In this document: positions 36,836 to 46,267 of the stretch, one piece after another
How positions within the stretch are numbered: the first letter of the stretch is position 1
Layout of the letters: every line of letters starts with the position of its first letter
Position numbers and translations under genes: made by a program
Notes under the pieces: generated by a model
Databases searched by the model: none
What the model was told of the DNA's origin: nothing
What the model saw: only the letters and a program-made list of their open reading frames with translations
NCBI RefSeq assembly: GCF_014269185.2
Contig: NZ_JABWRZ020000001.1
Coordinates: 1,389,001 to 1,453,000, forward strand
Direction of reading: 5' to 3'
Length of the DNA: 64,000 bases
Origin: Pseudomonas oryzicola
GTDB lineage: Bacteria; Pseudomonadota; Gammaproteobacteria; Pseudomonadales; Pseudomonadaceae

Positions 36836-38029
36836 TCAGCCAACGCTGGGCTTGCGGCTGGCAATGGCGGTCACGGCGTAGCCGAACACGGCGGCAAGGA
36901 ACGAGCCGGTGAGAATACCCATGCGGTCCATCCCGGCAAACTCGCTGCTGCCTGGCACAAAGGCGAGTGAACCAACGAACAGGCTCATGGTGAAGCCGAT
37001 ACCACAGAGAATCGCCACGCCCAGCAATTGGCCCCAACTGGCGCCCGCAGGCAGAGCGGCCAGGCGCAGTTTGACGGCGATCCAGGTCAAGCCGAAGACG
37101 CCCACGGTCTTGCCCAGCAGCAGCCCGACGGCAATGCCAAGTGGCACTGGGTGGGTGAAGCTGTCTACGCTCATGCCTGCCAGCGATACACCGGCATTGG
37201 CGAAGGCGAACAACGGCAGGATGGCATAGGCAACCCACGGGTGCAGGGCGTGTTCCAGGGCGAACGATGGCGAGTGCTCGGCATGGCGAGTGCGCAGCGG
37301 GATGCACAGCGCCAGGGCAACGCCAGCCAGGGTGGCATGCACGCCGCTCTTGAGCACGCAGACCCACAGGATCAGGCCAACGATCATGTAAGGCCCAAGC
37401 TTGACCACGCCAAGCCGGTTCATCAGCACCAGTATCACCAGGCAGGCGGCGGCCAGCAACAGCGACAGGCTCGACAGGGTGCCGGAATAGAACAGGGCAA
37501 TGACGATGATCGCACCCAGGTCGTCGATGATCGCCAGGGTCATCAGGAACAGTTTCAGCGACACCGGCACGCGCTTGCCCAACAAGGCCAGCACGCCGAG
37601 GGCGAAGGCGATGTCGGTGGCGGTGGGAATGGCCCAGCCGGCTACGGCAGCGGGGTTGTCACGGTTGATGAACCAGTAGATCAGTGCCGGTACCACCATG
37701 CCGCCCACGGCAGCGGTGGCAGGCAGGATCACCTGGGACGGTTTGGACAGGTGACCGTCGACCACCTCGCGCTTCACTTCCAGGCCGATCAGCAGGAAAA
37801 ACAGCGCCATCAGGCCGTCGTTGATCCACAACAGCAACGGCTTGGCAATGTGCAGCGCGCCAACCTGTACGGCGACGGGCACATCGAGCAGGCCGCTGTA
37901 CAGGTATGACAGCGGCGAATTGTTGATGACCAGGGCCAGGATGGCCGCTGCGATCAGCAGCAGGCCGCTGGCGGCTTCGAGCTGCAGGAAACGGGCTAAC
38001 AGGCTACGCACGGGCTGTAGGCTCTCCAT
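36836..38029 (-). CDS. nhaA: Na+/H+ antiporter NhaA
   Basis: A 397-residue inner-membrane antiporter with about twelve helices that exports Na+ in exchange for H+. The unwound helix segment with the two transport aspartates is in [18 protein letters not shown], and [13 protein letters not shown] is another family signature. The ATG at 38029 gives [22 protein letters not shown]; an ATG ten codons upstream is possible. An AT-rich inverted repeat lies in its promoter region. Confidence 0.95.
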   Translation of the reverse strand: MESLQPVRSLLARFLQLEAASGLLLIAAAILALVINNSPLSYLYSGLLDVPVAVQVGALHIAKPLLLWINDGLMALFFLLIGLEVKREVVDGHLSKPSQVILPATAAVGGMVVPALIYWFINRDNPAAVAGWAIPTATDIAFALGVLALLGKRVPVSLKLFLMTLAIIDDLGAIIVIALFYSGTLSSLSLLLAAACLVILVLMNRLGVVKLGPYMIVGLILWVCVLKSGVHATLAGVALALCIPLRTRHAEHSPSFALEHALHPWVAYAILPLFAFANAGVSLAGMSVDSFTHPVPLGIAVGLLLGKTVGVFGLTWIAVKLRLAALPAGASWGQLLGVAILCGIGFTMSLFVGSLAFVPGSSEFAGMDRMGILTGSFLAAVFGYAVTAIASRKPSVG

Positions 38030-38084
38030 GGGCAGTTTACGGATGGAACGGTCGTACACCCTAGCCTGTGAAGATATGCTTTAA

Positions 38085-38109
38085 AACAAAAAATATATTC
38101 TTTTTTGTT
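38085..38109. promoter_or_regulatory. AT-rich inverted repeat upstream of nhaA
   Basis: AACAAAAAA, seven bases, TTTTTTGTT: a perfect 9-bp inverted repeat about 55 bases upstream of the nhaA start codon. It could be part of the promoter, a curved DNA site or a regulator site. Nothing identifies the binding protein. Confidence 0.4.
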
Positions 38110-38212
38110 ATATGGTATTGCTGGCTGGGTTTGAGAAAGCCTAGAGGCAGGATGGGAAAGATGGGGCAGGGGAAGTCTGACGTTGATATCGGATATTTCT
38201 GATGCTCATTCA

Positions 38213-38244
38213 GCCCCTTTCGCGGGTAAACCCGCGAAAGGGGC
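38213..38244. terminator. Long palindrome after the FAD oxidoreductase gene
   Basis: Two perfect 14-base arms (GCCCCTTTCGCGGG and its complement) around a TAAA loop, 15 bases after the stop of the minus-strand FAD gene. The core CGCGGG/CCCGCG recalls REP sequences. It probably acts as terminator or mRNA-end stabiliser. Confidence 0.6.
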
Positions 38245-38258
38245 CTGCAATACAACAA

Positions 38259-39866
38259 TTACAGGCCGAGGATATCCCGCGCCACCGCCTCGGCAATGCG
38301 GATACCATCGACACCTGCCGACAGAATCCCGCCCGCATACCCGGCCCCTTCACCTGCCGGGAACAGCCCCTTGAGGTTCAGGCTCTGGAAGTCATCACCG
38401 CGGGTGATGCGCAGCGGTGACGAGGTACGTGTCTCGATCCCGGTCAACACCGCATCGTGCAGGTTGTAGCCCTTGATCTGCCGGTCGAATGCCGGCAATG
38501 CCTCGCGAATCGCTTCGATGGCGAAGTCCGGCAGGCTCGGCGCCAGGTCGCCGAGGGTCACGCCCGGCTTGTAGGACGGCTCGACACTGCCCAGCGCAGT
38601 CGACGGCCGGCCGGCGACGAAGTCACCCACCAGCTGTGCCGGGGCCTGGTAGTTGCTGCCGCCCATCACATAGGCATGGGCTTCCAGGCGTTCCTGCAGC
38701 TCGATGCCGGCGAGCGGGCCGCCGGGGTAGTCGCGCTCGGGGTCGATACCGACGACGATACCGGAGTTGGCATTACGTTCGTTACGCGAGTACTGACTCA
38801 TGCCGTTGGTGACCACCCGGCCTGGCTCGCTGGTGGCGGCGACCACGGTGCCGCCTGGGCACATGCAGAAGCTGTACACCGAACGGCCATTGCTGGCGTG
38901 GTATACCAGCTTGTAATCGGCGGCACCGAGTTTCGGGTGGCCGGCGTATTTACCCAGGCGTGCCTTGTCGATCAGCGTTTGCGGGTGCTCGATACGGAAG
39001 CCCACCGAGAACGGCTTGGCTTCCATGTACACGCCCTTGGCGTGCAGCATGCGGAAGGTGTCGCGGGCGCTGTGGCCCAGGGCCAGCACTACGTGCCGCG
39101 AGTGCAACTGCTCACCGCTCTCCAGCACCACGCCGGTCAGTTGGCCATCGTCGATCAGCAGGTCGCTGACCTTCTGCTGGAAGCGGACTTCAGCGCCCAA
39201 TGCAATCATGTCCTGGCGCATCTGCTCGACCATGCCGGTCAGACGGAAGGTACCGATGTGCGGCTTGTTGATGTACAGGATTTCGTCCGGTGCACCGGCC
39301 TTGACGAACTCTTCCAGCACCTTGCGGCCGTGGTGTTGCGGGTCCTTGATCTGGCTGTACAGCTTGCCGTCGGAGAAGGTGCCGGCACCGCCTTCGCCGA
39401 ACTGCACGTTGGACTCGGGGTTGAGCACGCTCTTGCGCCACAGGCCCCAGGTGTCCTTGGTGCGCTGGCGCACTTCCTTGCCGCGTTCGAGGATGATCGG
39501 CTTGAAGCCCATCTGCGCCAACACCAGGCCGGCGAAGATGCCGCACGGGCCGAAGCCGACCACGATCGGGCGTTCCTGCAGGTTGGCCGGGGCCTGGCCA
39601 ACAAACTTGTAGGTCACGTCGGGCGCCGGACCAATGTTGCGATCGTCGGCGAACTTGCTGAGCAGCTCGGCTTCGTTGCTGGCTTCCAGGTCGATGGTGT
39701 AGATGAACAGCAGCTCGCTGTTCTTCTTGCGTGCATCGTAGCTGCGCTTGAACAGGTTGAAGCTGAGCAGCTGCTCGTCGCGAATGCCCAGACGCTGGAC
39801 GATGGCTTCACGCAGGGCTTCGTCGGGATGATCCAGGGGCAGCTTCAGTTCGGTGATTCGTAGCAT
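38259..39866 (-). CDS. FAD-dependent oxidoreductase (COG2509 type)
   Basis: A 535-residue flavoprotein. After an N-terminal alpha/beta domain of about 95 residues (MLRITELKLPLDHPDEAL), the FAD-binding motif VVGFGPCGIFAGLVLAQMG appears near residue 100; further signatures are FGEGGAGTFSDGKLYSQIKDP and a C-terminal LFPAGEGAGYAGGILSAGVDGIRIAE. It belongs to a widespread group of uncharacterised FAD dehydrogenases; substrate unknown. The ATG at 39866 gives the conserved MLRITEL start. It is cytoplasmic and monocistronic. Confidence 0.88.
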   Translation of the reverse strand: MLRITELKLPLDHPDEALREAIVQRLGIRDEQLLSFNLFKRSYDARKKNSELLFIYTIDLEASNEAELLSKFADDRNIGPAPDVTYKFVGQAPANLQERPIVVGFGPCGIFAGLVLAQMGFKPIILERGKEVRQRTKDTWGLWRKSVLNPESNVQFGEGGAGTFSDGKLYSQIKDPQHHGRKVLEEFVKAGAPDEILYINKPHIGTFRLTGMVEQMRQDMIALGAEVRFQQKVSDLLIDDGQLTGVVLESGEQLHSRHVVLALGHSARDTFRMLHAKGVYMEAKPFSVGFRIEHPQTLIDKARLGKYAGHPKLGAADYKLVYHASNGRSVYSFCMCPGGTVVAATSEPGRVVTNGMSQYSRNERNANSGIVVGIDPERDYPGGPLAGIELQERLEAHAYVMGGSNYQAPAQLVGDFVAGRPSTALGSVEPSYKPGVTLGDLAPSLPDFAIEAIREALPAFDRQIKGYNLHDAVLTGIETRTSSPLRITRGDDFQSLNLKGLFPAGEGAGYAGGILSAGVDGIRIAEAVARDILGL

Positions 39867-40215
39867 GGCAGGGTCCAGTATCCCGGCCAAGGACGGCCGG
39901 CGGCTTTACACAAACCGCCAAGTATAAGCTGTTTGGTGCCCTGGCTGGCAGAAGAATGGGTACCTGCTGTCGTTCCCCCGGCTGAGCCCACCCCGGATTC
40001 AGCACCCAGGGGGATAGTTTTCTAAAAAATGCAAACACTTGAGTGTACGAGCACGATGATCAGGCAACCACTGATAAAACTGTCAGTTGTTGCGTCTTGG
40101 TCCGGACGATAAGTTGGGGCCGTTGTTCCGGTATGCAAGTGCGAAAGTTCGCACGTTGCACAGTATGAGAGAGACTCAGCCATTCAATGTGCTCAAGTTT
40201 ACCGAGGCGATTGCC
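39867..40215. other. Divergent intergenic region with a symmetrical site
   Basis: About 350 bases between the FAD gene and the halovibrin-like gene, noticeably AT-richer from about 40010 onward. At 40139-40154 GTGCGAA-AG-TTCGCAC is a perfect palindrome about 60 bases before the halovibrin-like start. I see no ORF with a plausible ribosome site. Confidence 0.5.
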
Positions 40216-41115
40216 ATGAGAAGGTATTTACTTGTTTTTGCAGCGTTATTGCTGTCAGCGTGCCAAGTCAATCGAGCACCAGAATCCACCGTTCTTCCAT
40301 CTGCCAATCAATCTGTAATCACAGTCAACGGTGAACAGACTGCTGCCGCACTGACCGCTCGGTACAACGATACGAGAGCGGATTGCGGGGGGGCATCTGT
40401 ACCGGCTTTCTTGTGCAGTGGTGTGATACTGCGTATCACCAGATACAGTCCCGACTACGACTCGTGGGATCCAAGCCCCACCTCAGAAAGGCTCGGAGGG
40501 CAATCATTCAGCTTTGTCCGTAAGGACAGCAAAGCGTCCAAGTTGGCGTGGAAGTTGAATAACGGCTTCATCCTGTATGCGATCTTTGGAGCGCCGCCGG
40601 GCAAGATGGATCCTGAGGTGCTGTGTATTTTCCCTGTTGATGGCGCTAGCGACTTACGTGCAGAGCAACGTTGTGGTCCATATGTGGACAATAACCCGAC
40701 CAGTAAATCGTGTGATCTTCAAGGTATCACCACTGCGCAGCAATGGTTGACCTTGTACGCGGCGCAAAGTCAGCAGAATCAGAAACTCTGTTCGTTCAAT
40801 GTCCGTGATGACAGGAATCACTTGGCCGGTCCGGCCTTTTATGCGGGTGTATTGGCCAGGTCGTTGGGGGCGCCCACAGACAAGCGGTTCACCCAGCACA
40901 ATGAATTGGTGCTCAAGACATGGGCGACCGGCCAGGGTGCGGTTTTGCCAATTCAGGCTTTCTTTTACTTGAACGCCATGGGGCTTGCTGACGCAAAGAA
41001 GGATAAAGCCCGCTTCCTGGCGAAAACGAACATAAGCCTGCCATTGATCAAAATCACCCTGCCGACCACTCAGGCTGAGGAGGTCAAGTTCGAGTACGTC
41101 GCGGGTGACAATTAA
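40216..41115 (+). CDS. Halovibrin-like lipoprotein
   Basis: A 299-residue protein with a lipoprotein signal (MRRYLLVFAALLLSAC). The body, with ARYNDTRADCGGASVPAFLCSG-like start, SWDPSPTSERLGGQSFSFVRKD, and ITTAQQWLTLY, resembles proteins annotated as halovibrin (HvnA/HvnC) in Pseudomonas. Halovibrins of Vibrio fischeri are secreted NAD-glycohydrolase/ADP-ribosyl enzymes. Six cysteines in the body suggest disulfides. I recognise the family from memory, and activity is unproven. Codon and base use are less GC-rich than in neighbours, suggesting acquisition by transfer. GAGG lies about eight bases before the start. Confidence 0.6.
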   Translation: MRRYLLVFAALLLSACQVNRAPESTVLPSANQSVITVNGEQTAAALTARYNDTRADCGGASVPAFLCSGVILRITRYSPDYDSWDPSPTSERLGGQSFSFVRKDSKASKLAWKLNNGFILYAIFGAPPGKMDPEVLCIFPVDGASDLRAEQRCGPYVDNNPTSKSCDLQGITTAQQWLTLYAAQSQQNQKLCSFNVRDDRNHLAGPAFYAGVLARSLGAPTDKRFTQHNELVLKTWATGQGAVLPIQAFFYLNAMGLADAKKDKARFLAKTNISLPLIKITLPTTQAEEVKFEYVAGDN

Positions 41116-41135
41116 CGTGGGCTAGCGGATCGCGA

Positions 41136-41155
41136 GCCGGGTCGTCTGACCCGGC
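41136..41155. terminator. Hairpin between the halovibrin-like and COG3650 genes
   Basis: GCCGGGTC-GTCT-GACCCGGC, an eight-base-pair stem with tetraloop, between convergent genes. No clear T-run follows. Confidence 0.6.
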
Positions 41156-41172
41156 CTTCGTCAGTCGGCGGT

Positions 41173-41847
41173 TCAGTTGTCGCGGGCGCCACCGTAGTAA
41201 CCACAACCCTGCAGGGTCTTGCCATCGATGGTCAGTTCGGCACGCAGGTGATAGATGGCCCCGGTGGCGCTGTCCACGCAGCGTTGCGGTGCAGCCCACA
41301 GCTCCACGCGCTGGCCGTTGGCTTCACTGCTCAGGGTCAGGCCGCCGCCGGGCACTTCTTCCTCCAGGAACGGCAGGGGCAGGGGCTGCTGGCCGACGCG
41401 GTTGAGCACCATGCCCTTGCCGCTGGCCTTGATGTCCCAGCCCGGCTCGTGGCCCTTGGCGCGCAGGGTCAGCTGTTTGAAATTGGGGTCATCACAGGCG
41501 TGGGTGGAAGGTTCCAGGCGATACAGCTGACGCACTTCCAGCTGGCCGTCATTGCTGGCCTGCTTGCTGCCGGTGAGGCGCCCACGAACGTCGGCGAACA
41601 GCTTGTCGTTGGCGTCCTTGGCCAGGTTGGCGGCTTCTTGCAGGATGCCGGTGGCGGCGACGTCGTGGATCACGAAGGTGCGGCTTTCGCTGCATGGCTT
41701 GAACAGCAGCTGGCCACCGGCGGCACGCAGTTCGCCCTGCATGCGTGTGGTACCGATGTTCGGGTCGCTGGGGGCGTCAGCCATGAGCTGGCAACCACCG
41801 AACAAGGGCAACAAGGCGGTGAGCAGCAGGGTGGGAGTGAGGCGCAT
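41173..41847 (-). CDS. COG3650 lipoprotein
   Basis: A 224-residue lipoprotein with signal peptide ending PLFGGC. The middle region resembles NlpE-type N-terminal domains (GELRAAGGQLLFKPCSESRTFVI), and the C-terminal half is a COG3650-type domain (LRAKGHEPGWDIKASGKGMVL; YHLRAELTIDGKTLQGCGYYGG). Paired cysteines suggest disulfides in the periplasm. Function is unknown; related proteins sense or report envelope state. Base composition is typical of the chromosome, unlike the genes on either side. Confidence 0.82.
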   Translation of the reverse strand: MRLTPTLLLTALLPLFGGCQLMADAPSDPNIGTTRMQGELRAAGGQLLFKPCSESRTFVIHDVAATGILQEAANLAKDANDKLFADVRGRLTGSKQASNDGQLEVRQLYRLEPSTHACDDPNFKQLTLRAKGHEPGWDIKASGKGMVLNRVGQQPLPLPFLEEEVPGGGLTLSSEANGQRVELWAAPQRCVDSATGAIYHLRAELTIDGKTLQGCGYYGGARDN

Positions 41848-42129
41848 GGGGCGGGCTCCGGGGCATCTTCGTCAAAGAGTTGGCCACGTTACTGAGACTG
41901 AGCGAACTCCACAAGTGACATTGTGCCCGGTCAGATCACACATGAACCAGGTGCGCGAGCCGGGGCGAGGAGAGTTTTTCGAGGTGATGGCTTTTGGCCT
42001 TCAGTTATTTCTGTCAGTAGTCAAGCTGCTTGCCTTTAGTAAGAATTTTGCAGCCGCTGCTTTCTGCCTGGAATGGTCGTTTGCCTCTGCATGGGTTGCG
42101 GTTTCTTCCATTTTTTGAGGGCTGTAACA

Positions 42130-43425
42130 ATGAAAAAGAATAAACAGGCAGCAAGGTTCCCTATTGAGTATCGCGTACCCTTTCCGATACCCGAGGCCAC
42201 CAATAAACATACATTGGTTGCTCCCGTTGGAAAAAAGCGTTACCTGCTGGATGGATTTGAGAAAAGCATCATGGTTGGTCGTGTAACAGATGAGGGTGCT
42301 GCGGATACGACGTTTAACCTGAGAGGTTTCAACTCTCATGTTGTCTCTGATTTTAAAGATGTCTATACAACCAGTGCGGGATTGATACCTCAACCAGAGG
42401 GCGGGGTAATCGCTGGCTTGTATAATGCATCCGAGTTGGGGCTGGCTCGTTTCAAGGCCAATGGCGATGTCGACGTGTCGTTTGGTCAGGCCGGCACGGT
42501 TTTTCATAAAGTTGAAAAATCAAGTGCAAGCACAGGGAGGGCTGACAGTGGCAAGAGTGGCCCTCAAGGGGCTGCTTCTCCGGCATTGCAGGCCGCCTTG
42601 ACTCCGGCCGAGGACGGTAAGTTTTACGCGGTCCTGGGTAGCCGATTCTCGGGTAATTTCTCGTTGTTGCGGTGCTTGGCGGATGGAATGCTGGATGCAG
42701 GGTTCAATGGCACTGGCATTATCAGTGTCCAACATCCGACTTTTGAAACAGATGCTCCGGCAGTTGTCACCTCTGAAGATGGCGGCGCTGTGGTAGCGGG
42801 CACATTGGGTGACAGATTGGTGGGGATGCGCGGCTTTCTCTGTCGGTACAGGGCCGATGGCGCGTTGGACAAGACATTTGGTGAGCAAGGTTATTCAATT
42901 TTCGATTCTGTGTCCGCAGGCATTCCTCAACCCGAATTACTTCAAATGGAGCTTGGTCACGTGGCAGCCACGGCGGACGGTGGGTATGTCGCTTGTGGCT
43001 ACCTCACGGCGCGTGATCCATGGCGTTACTACGGGTTGCTGGTGCGCGTAGATTCATCGGGTCGGCCGGAGCAGGCGTTCAATAACGGTAAACCGTTGCT
43101 ATTTGAACTGTCTGGAGTCGAGATCGACTTCCTTTGGGGAGGGGTGGTTGAAATGGCCGATGGCAGGATTGTCGTGGCCGGAGGCGCAGTAACGCGGGAT
43201 ACAGGTTATCAGCGACATGTATTGCTTGCGCGATATGATGCCAAAGGGGTACTGGATTCTACTTTTGGTGAGCAGGGGTGGATGGTGCTCGCGCCCTTTG
43301 GAGATGCGATTACTTATCTTCAGAGCCTCCAGGTCGATTCAGAGCAGAAAGTCCTGGTTTCTGGCGATAGTGGTCCCGATAACAATCTATCTTCCATGAA
43401 AGGCTTTGCCGCGCAGCTTGATTAG
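42130..43425 (+). CDS. Delta-60 repeat protein
   Basis: A 431-residue protein built of beta-propeller-like delta-60 repeats: the repeating core is seen as DVSFGQAGTVF, DAGFNGTGIISV, DKTFGEQGYSIFD and DSTFGEQGWMVLA, each roughly 60 residues apart with DG(K/R)IVVAG-like strands between. No signal peptide is visible (MKKNKQAARFPIEYRV). The gene is clearly AT-richer than the surrounding chromosome, indicating transfer. GAGGGC lies eight bases before the ATG. Function unknown; such repeats occur in surface or secreted proteins. Confidence 0.78.
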   Translation: MKKNKQAARFPIEYRVPFPIPEATNKHTLVAPVGKKRYLLDGFEKSIMVGRVTDEGAADTTFNLRGFNSHVVSDFKDVYTTSAGLIPQPEGGVIAGLYNASELGLARFKANGDVDVSFGQAGTVFHKVEKSSASTGRADSGKSGPQGAASPALQAALTPAEDGKFYAVLGSRFSGNFSLLRCLADGMLDAGFNGTGIISVQHPTFETDAPAVVTSEDGGAVVAGTLGDRLVGMRGFLCRYRADGALDKTFGEQGYSIFDSVSAGIPQPELLQMELGHVAATADGGYVACGYLTARDPWRYYGLLVRVDSSGRPEQAFNNGKPLLFELSGVEIDFLWGGVVEMADGRIVVAGGAVTRDTGYQRHVLLARYDAKGVLDSTFGEQGWMVLAPFGDAITYLQSLQVDSEQKVLVSGDSGPDNNLSSMKGFAAQLD

Positions 43426-43437
43426 CGTGCTTCGAGA

Positions 43438-43489
43438 CCGACAACCTCAATGCGTTGTACCATTCATCTTAGAGCATTGAGGTGTCGGG
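43438..43489. repeat. Imperfect inverted repeat between the delta-60 gene and livF
   Basis: CCGACAACCTCAATGC and, after 20 bases, GCATTGAGGTGTCGG: complementary except for one missing base. It lies between convergent genes and could form a transcript-end hairpin; it also marks the edge of the AT-rich segment. Confidence 0.5.
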
Positions 43490-43544
43490 CTGCGTGGCGG
43501 GCGTCATGGACACCCTGCCAGCTGTCTCCTTTCTACTTCGAAGC

Positions 43545-44246
43545 TTATCCCCCCAGATACGCGTCGCGCACCTTCGGGTCAGTCAGCAGTGCCTCACCGG
43601 TGCCTTGCATCACGACCCGGCCGTTCTCCAGCACATAGGCCCGATCGGCGATCTTCAGCGCCTGGTTGGCGTTCTGCTCCACCAGGAACACCGTCACGCC
43701 ATCACGGCGCAGCTGTTCGATGATGTCGAAGATCTGCTGGATGATGATCGGCGCCAGGCCCAGCGAGGGCTCGTCGAGCAGCAGCAACTTCGGCTTGCTC
43801 ATCAGCGCCCGGCCAATGGCGAGCATCTGCTGCTCGCCACCGGACATGGTGCCGCCACGCTGGATATAACGCTCCTTCAGGCGCGGGAACAGCTGCAGCA
43901 CCTTGTCCAGCTGCTCCTGGTAATCGCCCTTGTCGGTAAAGAAACCACCCATCGCCAGGTTTTCCTCGACGGTCAGGCGGGAGAACACACGGCGGCCTTC
44001 CGGCACCACCGCGATGCTCTTGCGCATGATGTGCGAAGACGGTTGGCCGACCAGTTCTTCACCCAGGTACTTGATGCTGCCGCTGTGCGCCTGCGGCGAG
44101 CCGCACAGGGTCATCAGCAGGGTCGATTTGCCGGCACCGTTGGCACCGATCAGGGTAACGATCTCGCCCTGGTTGATTTCCACGTTGACGCTGTGCAGCG
44201 CCTGGATCTTGCCGTAGAAGGTGGAAACGTTCTCGAACTTCAGCAT
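43545..44246 (-). CDS. livF: Branched-chain amino acid ABC transporter ATPase LivF
   Basis: A 233-residue cytoplasmic ATPase. Walker A GANGAGKST, signature MSGGEQQMLAIGRAL and Walker B LLLLDEPSLGL are intact. With LivG it powers uptake of leucine, isoleucine and valine (BraG in P. aeruginosa). It starts directly after the livG stop codon and is the last gene of the operon. Confidence 0.96.
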   Translation of the reverse strand: MLKFENVSTFYGKIQALHSVNVEINQGEIVTLIGANGAGKSTLLMTLCGSPQAHSGSIKYLGEELVGQPSSHIMRKSIAVVPEGRRVFSRLTVEENLAMGGFFTDKGDYQEQLDKVLQLFPRLKERYIQRGGTMSGGEQQMLAIGRALMSKPKLLLLDEPSLGLAPIIIQQIFDIIEQLRRDGVTVFLVEQNANQALKIADRAYVLENGRVVMQGTGEALLTDPKVRDAYLGG

Positions 44247-45014
44247 TTACGCTTCCCCCAGGTAGGCTTTGATCACTTCAGGGTTGTCGCGGATTTCCTC
44301 CGGGGTGCCGTGGGCCAGGGGGGTGCCCTGGTTGATCACGACGATGTGGTCGGAAATGCTCATCACCAGCTTCATGTCGTGCTCGATCAGCAGCACGGTG
44401 ACGTTGTGAGACTCACGCAGGTACGCGATCAAGGCCTTGAGGTCTTCGGTTTCCTTGGGGTTCAGGCCAGCTGCAGGCTCGTCGAGCATGATGATCCGCG
44501 GTTGGGTCATCATGCAGCGGGCGATTTCCAGGCGACGCTGCTGGCCGTAGGCGAGGGTGCCGGCGGTACGGTTGGCGAATTCGGTCAGGTTGACCTTTTC
44601 CAGCCAGTACTGCGCGCGTTCCATGGCCTCCTTCTCGCTGCGGCGGAAGCTCGGGGTCTTGAACAGGCCGGCGAAGAAGTTGGTGTTCAGGTGGCGGTGC
44701 TGGGCGATCAGCAGGTTTTCCAGCGCGGTCATTTCCTTGAACAGGCGCACGTTCTGGAAGGTCCGCACCACGCCCTTGCGGGCGATCTGGTGGCCGGCCA
44801 GGCCCTGGATCGGCTGGCCATCGAGCAGGATGCTGCCGCCGCTGGGTTTGTAGAAACCGGTCAGGCAGTTGAACACCGTGGTCTTGCCGGCGCCATTCGG
44901 GCCGATCAGTGCCACCACCTGTTTTTCCTTGACGGTCAGGCCCACGCCGTTGACCGCCAACAAGCCGCCGAAGCGCATGCTCAGGCCGCTGACTTGCAGA
45001 ATTTCACGGCTCAT
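44247..45014 (-). CDS. livG: Branched-chain amino acid ABC transporter ATPase LivG
   Basis: A 255-residue ATPase with Walker [10 protein letters not shown], a family-typical [15 protein letters not shown] signature and Walker [14 protein letters not shown]. Partner of LivF (BraF in P. aeruginosa). Its start overlaps the livM stop by four bases. Confidence 0.96.
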   Translation of the reverse strand: MSREILQVSGLSMRFGGLLAVNGVGLTVKEKQVVALIGPNGAGKTTVFNCLTGFYKPSGGSILLDGQPIQGLAGHQIARKGVVRTFQNVRLFKEMTALENLLIAQHRHLNTNFFAGLFKTPSFRRSEKEAMERAQYWLEKVNLTEFANRTAGTLAYGQQRRLEIARCMMTQPRIIMLDEPAAGLNPKETEDLKALIAYLRESHNVTVLLIEHDMKLVMSISDHIVVINQGTPLAHGTPEEIRDNPEVIKAYLGEA

Positions 45015-46267
45015 CGATGCAGCTCCATGTGTGGTCGTTGCATAGGCAGCAAGCCTTGCGGACGCCAGATCATCATCAACACCATCAGCGCACCGAACAT
45101 CAGCATCCGGTATTCGCTGAACTCACGCATCAGCTCTGGCAGCAGGATCATCACGATGGCCGCGAGAATCACGCCCAGTTGTGAGCCCATGCCGCCGAGC
45201 ACGACGATGGCGAGGATGATCGCCGACTCGATGAAGGTGAACGACTCCGGCGTCACCAGGCCTTGGCGCGCAGCGAAGAAGCTGCCGGCGAAACCGGCGA
45301 AGCAGGCACCCAGGGTGAAGGCCGAAAGCTTGATCACGGTCGGGTTCAGGCCCAGGGCACGGCAGGCGATCTCGTCTTCGCGCAGGGCTTCCCAGGCGCG
45401 GCCGATCGGCATGCGCAGCAGGCGGTTGATCACGAACAGCGCCAGCAGTGCCAGCAGCAGAGCCACCAGGTAGAGGAAGATGACCTTGTTGATCGAGTTG
45501 TATTCCAGCCCGAAGAACTCATGGAAGGTTTGCATGCCCTCGGCGGCACGGCGTTCGAAGGTGAGGCCGAAGAACTCCGGTTTGGGGATGTTGCTGATGC
45601 CGTTGGGGCCGCCGGTCCAGTCGGTGAGGTTACGCAGGAACAGGCGGATGATCTCGCCGAAACCGAGGGTCACGATCGCCAGGTAGTCGCCGCGCAGGCG
45701 CAGCACCGGGAAGCCGAGCAGGAAGCCGAAGGTGGCGGACATCAGGCCGGCGATCGGCAGGCACACCCAGAAGCTCCAGCCCAGGTAGTGCGAGAGCATG
45801 GCGTAGCTGTAGGCACCGACGGCATAGAAACCGACGTAACCGAGGTCGAGCAGGCCTGCCAAACCGACCACGATGTTCAGGCCCAGGCCCAGCAACACGT
45901 AGATCAGGATCAGCGTGGCAATGTCGACCGCACCGCGTGAACCGAAGAACGGCCACACCAGTGCCGCGACAATCAGGCCCAGGATCACGTAGCGCTGGGT
46001 TTTCGGCAGGGTCAGGTAGTTGCTGACGGCCGGCGGGATCAGTTTGCGATCCGAACGGCGGCCCATCACCGCGCTCCATTGCTTGTCGAACAGCACGCGC
46101 AGGAACATCAGCACCGAACACACGGCGATGATACTGATGGTGAACGAGCCCTGGCTGTGCACCGCCAGGCTGATGCCGTCGATGCTCAGTTTCAGGCCCA
46201 GTACCGGGAAGGCCACGGCCCAGACCAGCAAGGCGCTGAAGAACGCCTGTTTGAGATTTCTGTTCAT
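45011..46267 (-). CDS. livM: Branched-chain amino acid ABC transporter permease LivM
   Basis: A 418-residue inner-membrane permease. It has a long N-terminal extension with two or three helices, then the LivM domain with [21 protein letters not shown] and the coupling-helix region [20 protein letters not shown]. It forms the channel with LivH (BraE in P. aeruginosa). Overlaps livH by four bases. Confidence 0.95.
   Translation of the reverse strand: MNRNLKQAFFSALLVWAVAFPVLGLKLSIDGISLAVHSQGSFTISIIAVCSVLMFLRVLFDKQWSAVMGRRSDRKLIPPAVSNYLTLPKTQRYVILGLIVAALVWPFFGSRGAVDIATLILIYVLLGLGLNIVVGLAGLLDLGYVGFYAVGAYSYAMLSHYLGWSFWVCLPIAGLMSATFGFLLGFPVLRLRGDYLAIVTLGFGEIIRLFLRNLTDWTGGPNGISNIPKPEFFGLTFERRAAEGMQTFHEFFGLEYNSINKVIFLYLVALLLALLALFVINRLLRMPIGRAWEALREDEIACRALGLNPTVIKLSAFTLGACFAGFAGSFFAARQGLVTPESFTFIESAIILAIVVLGGMGSQLGVILAAIVMILLPELMREFSEYRMLMFGALMVLMMIWRPQGLLPMQRPHMELHR

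Noticed and set aside
42001..42507. 168-residue minus-strand frame at the start of the delta-60 gene
   Set aside because: No ribosome site or domain; the plus-strand gene has repeats and a good start.
39867..43545. Prophage or integrative element
   Set aside because: AT-richer genes are present, but no integrase, tRNA attachment site, phage gene or IS was seen.
43482..45473. 663-residue open frame on the plus strand across livF and livG
   Set aside because: Antisense to two intact ABC ATPase genes; no domain recognisable.
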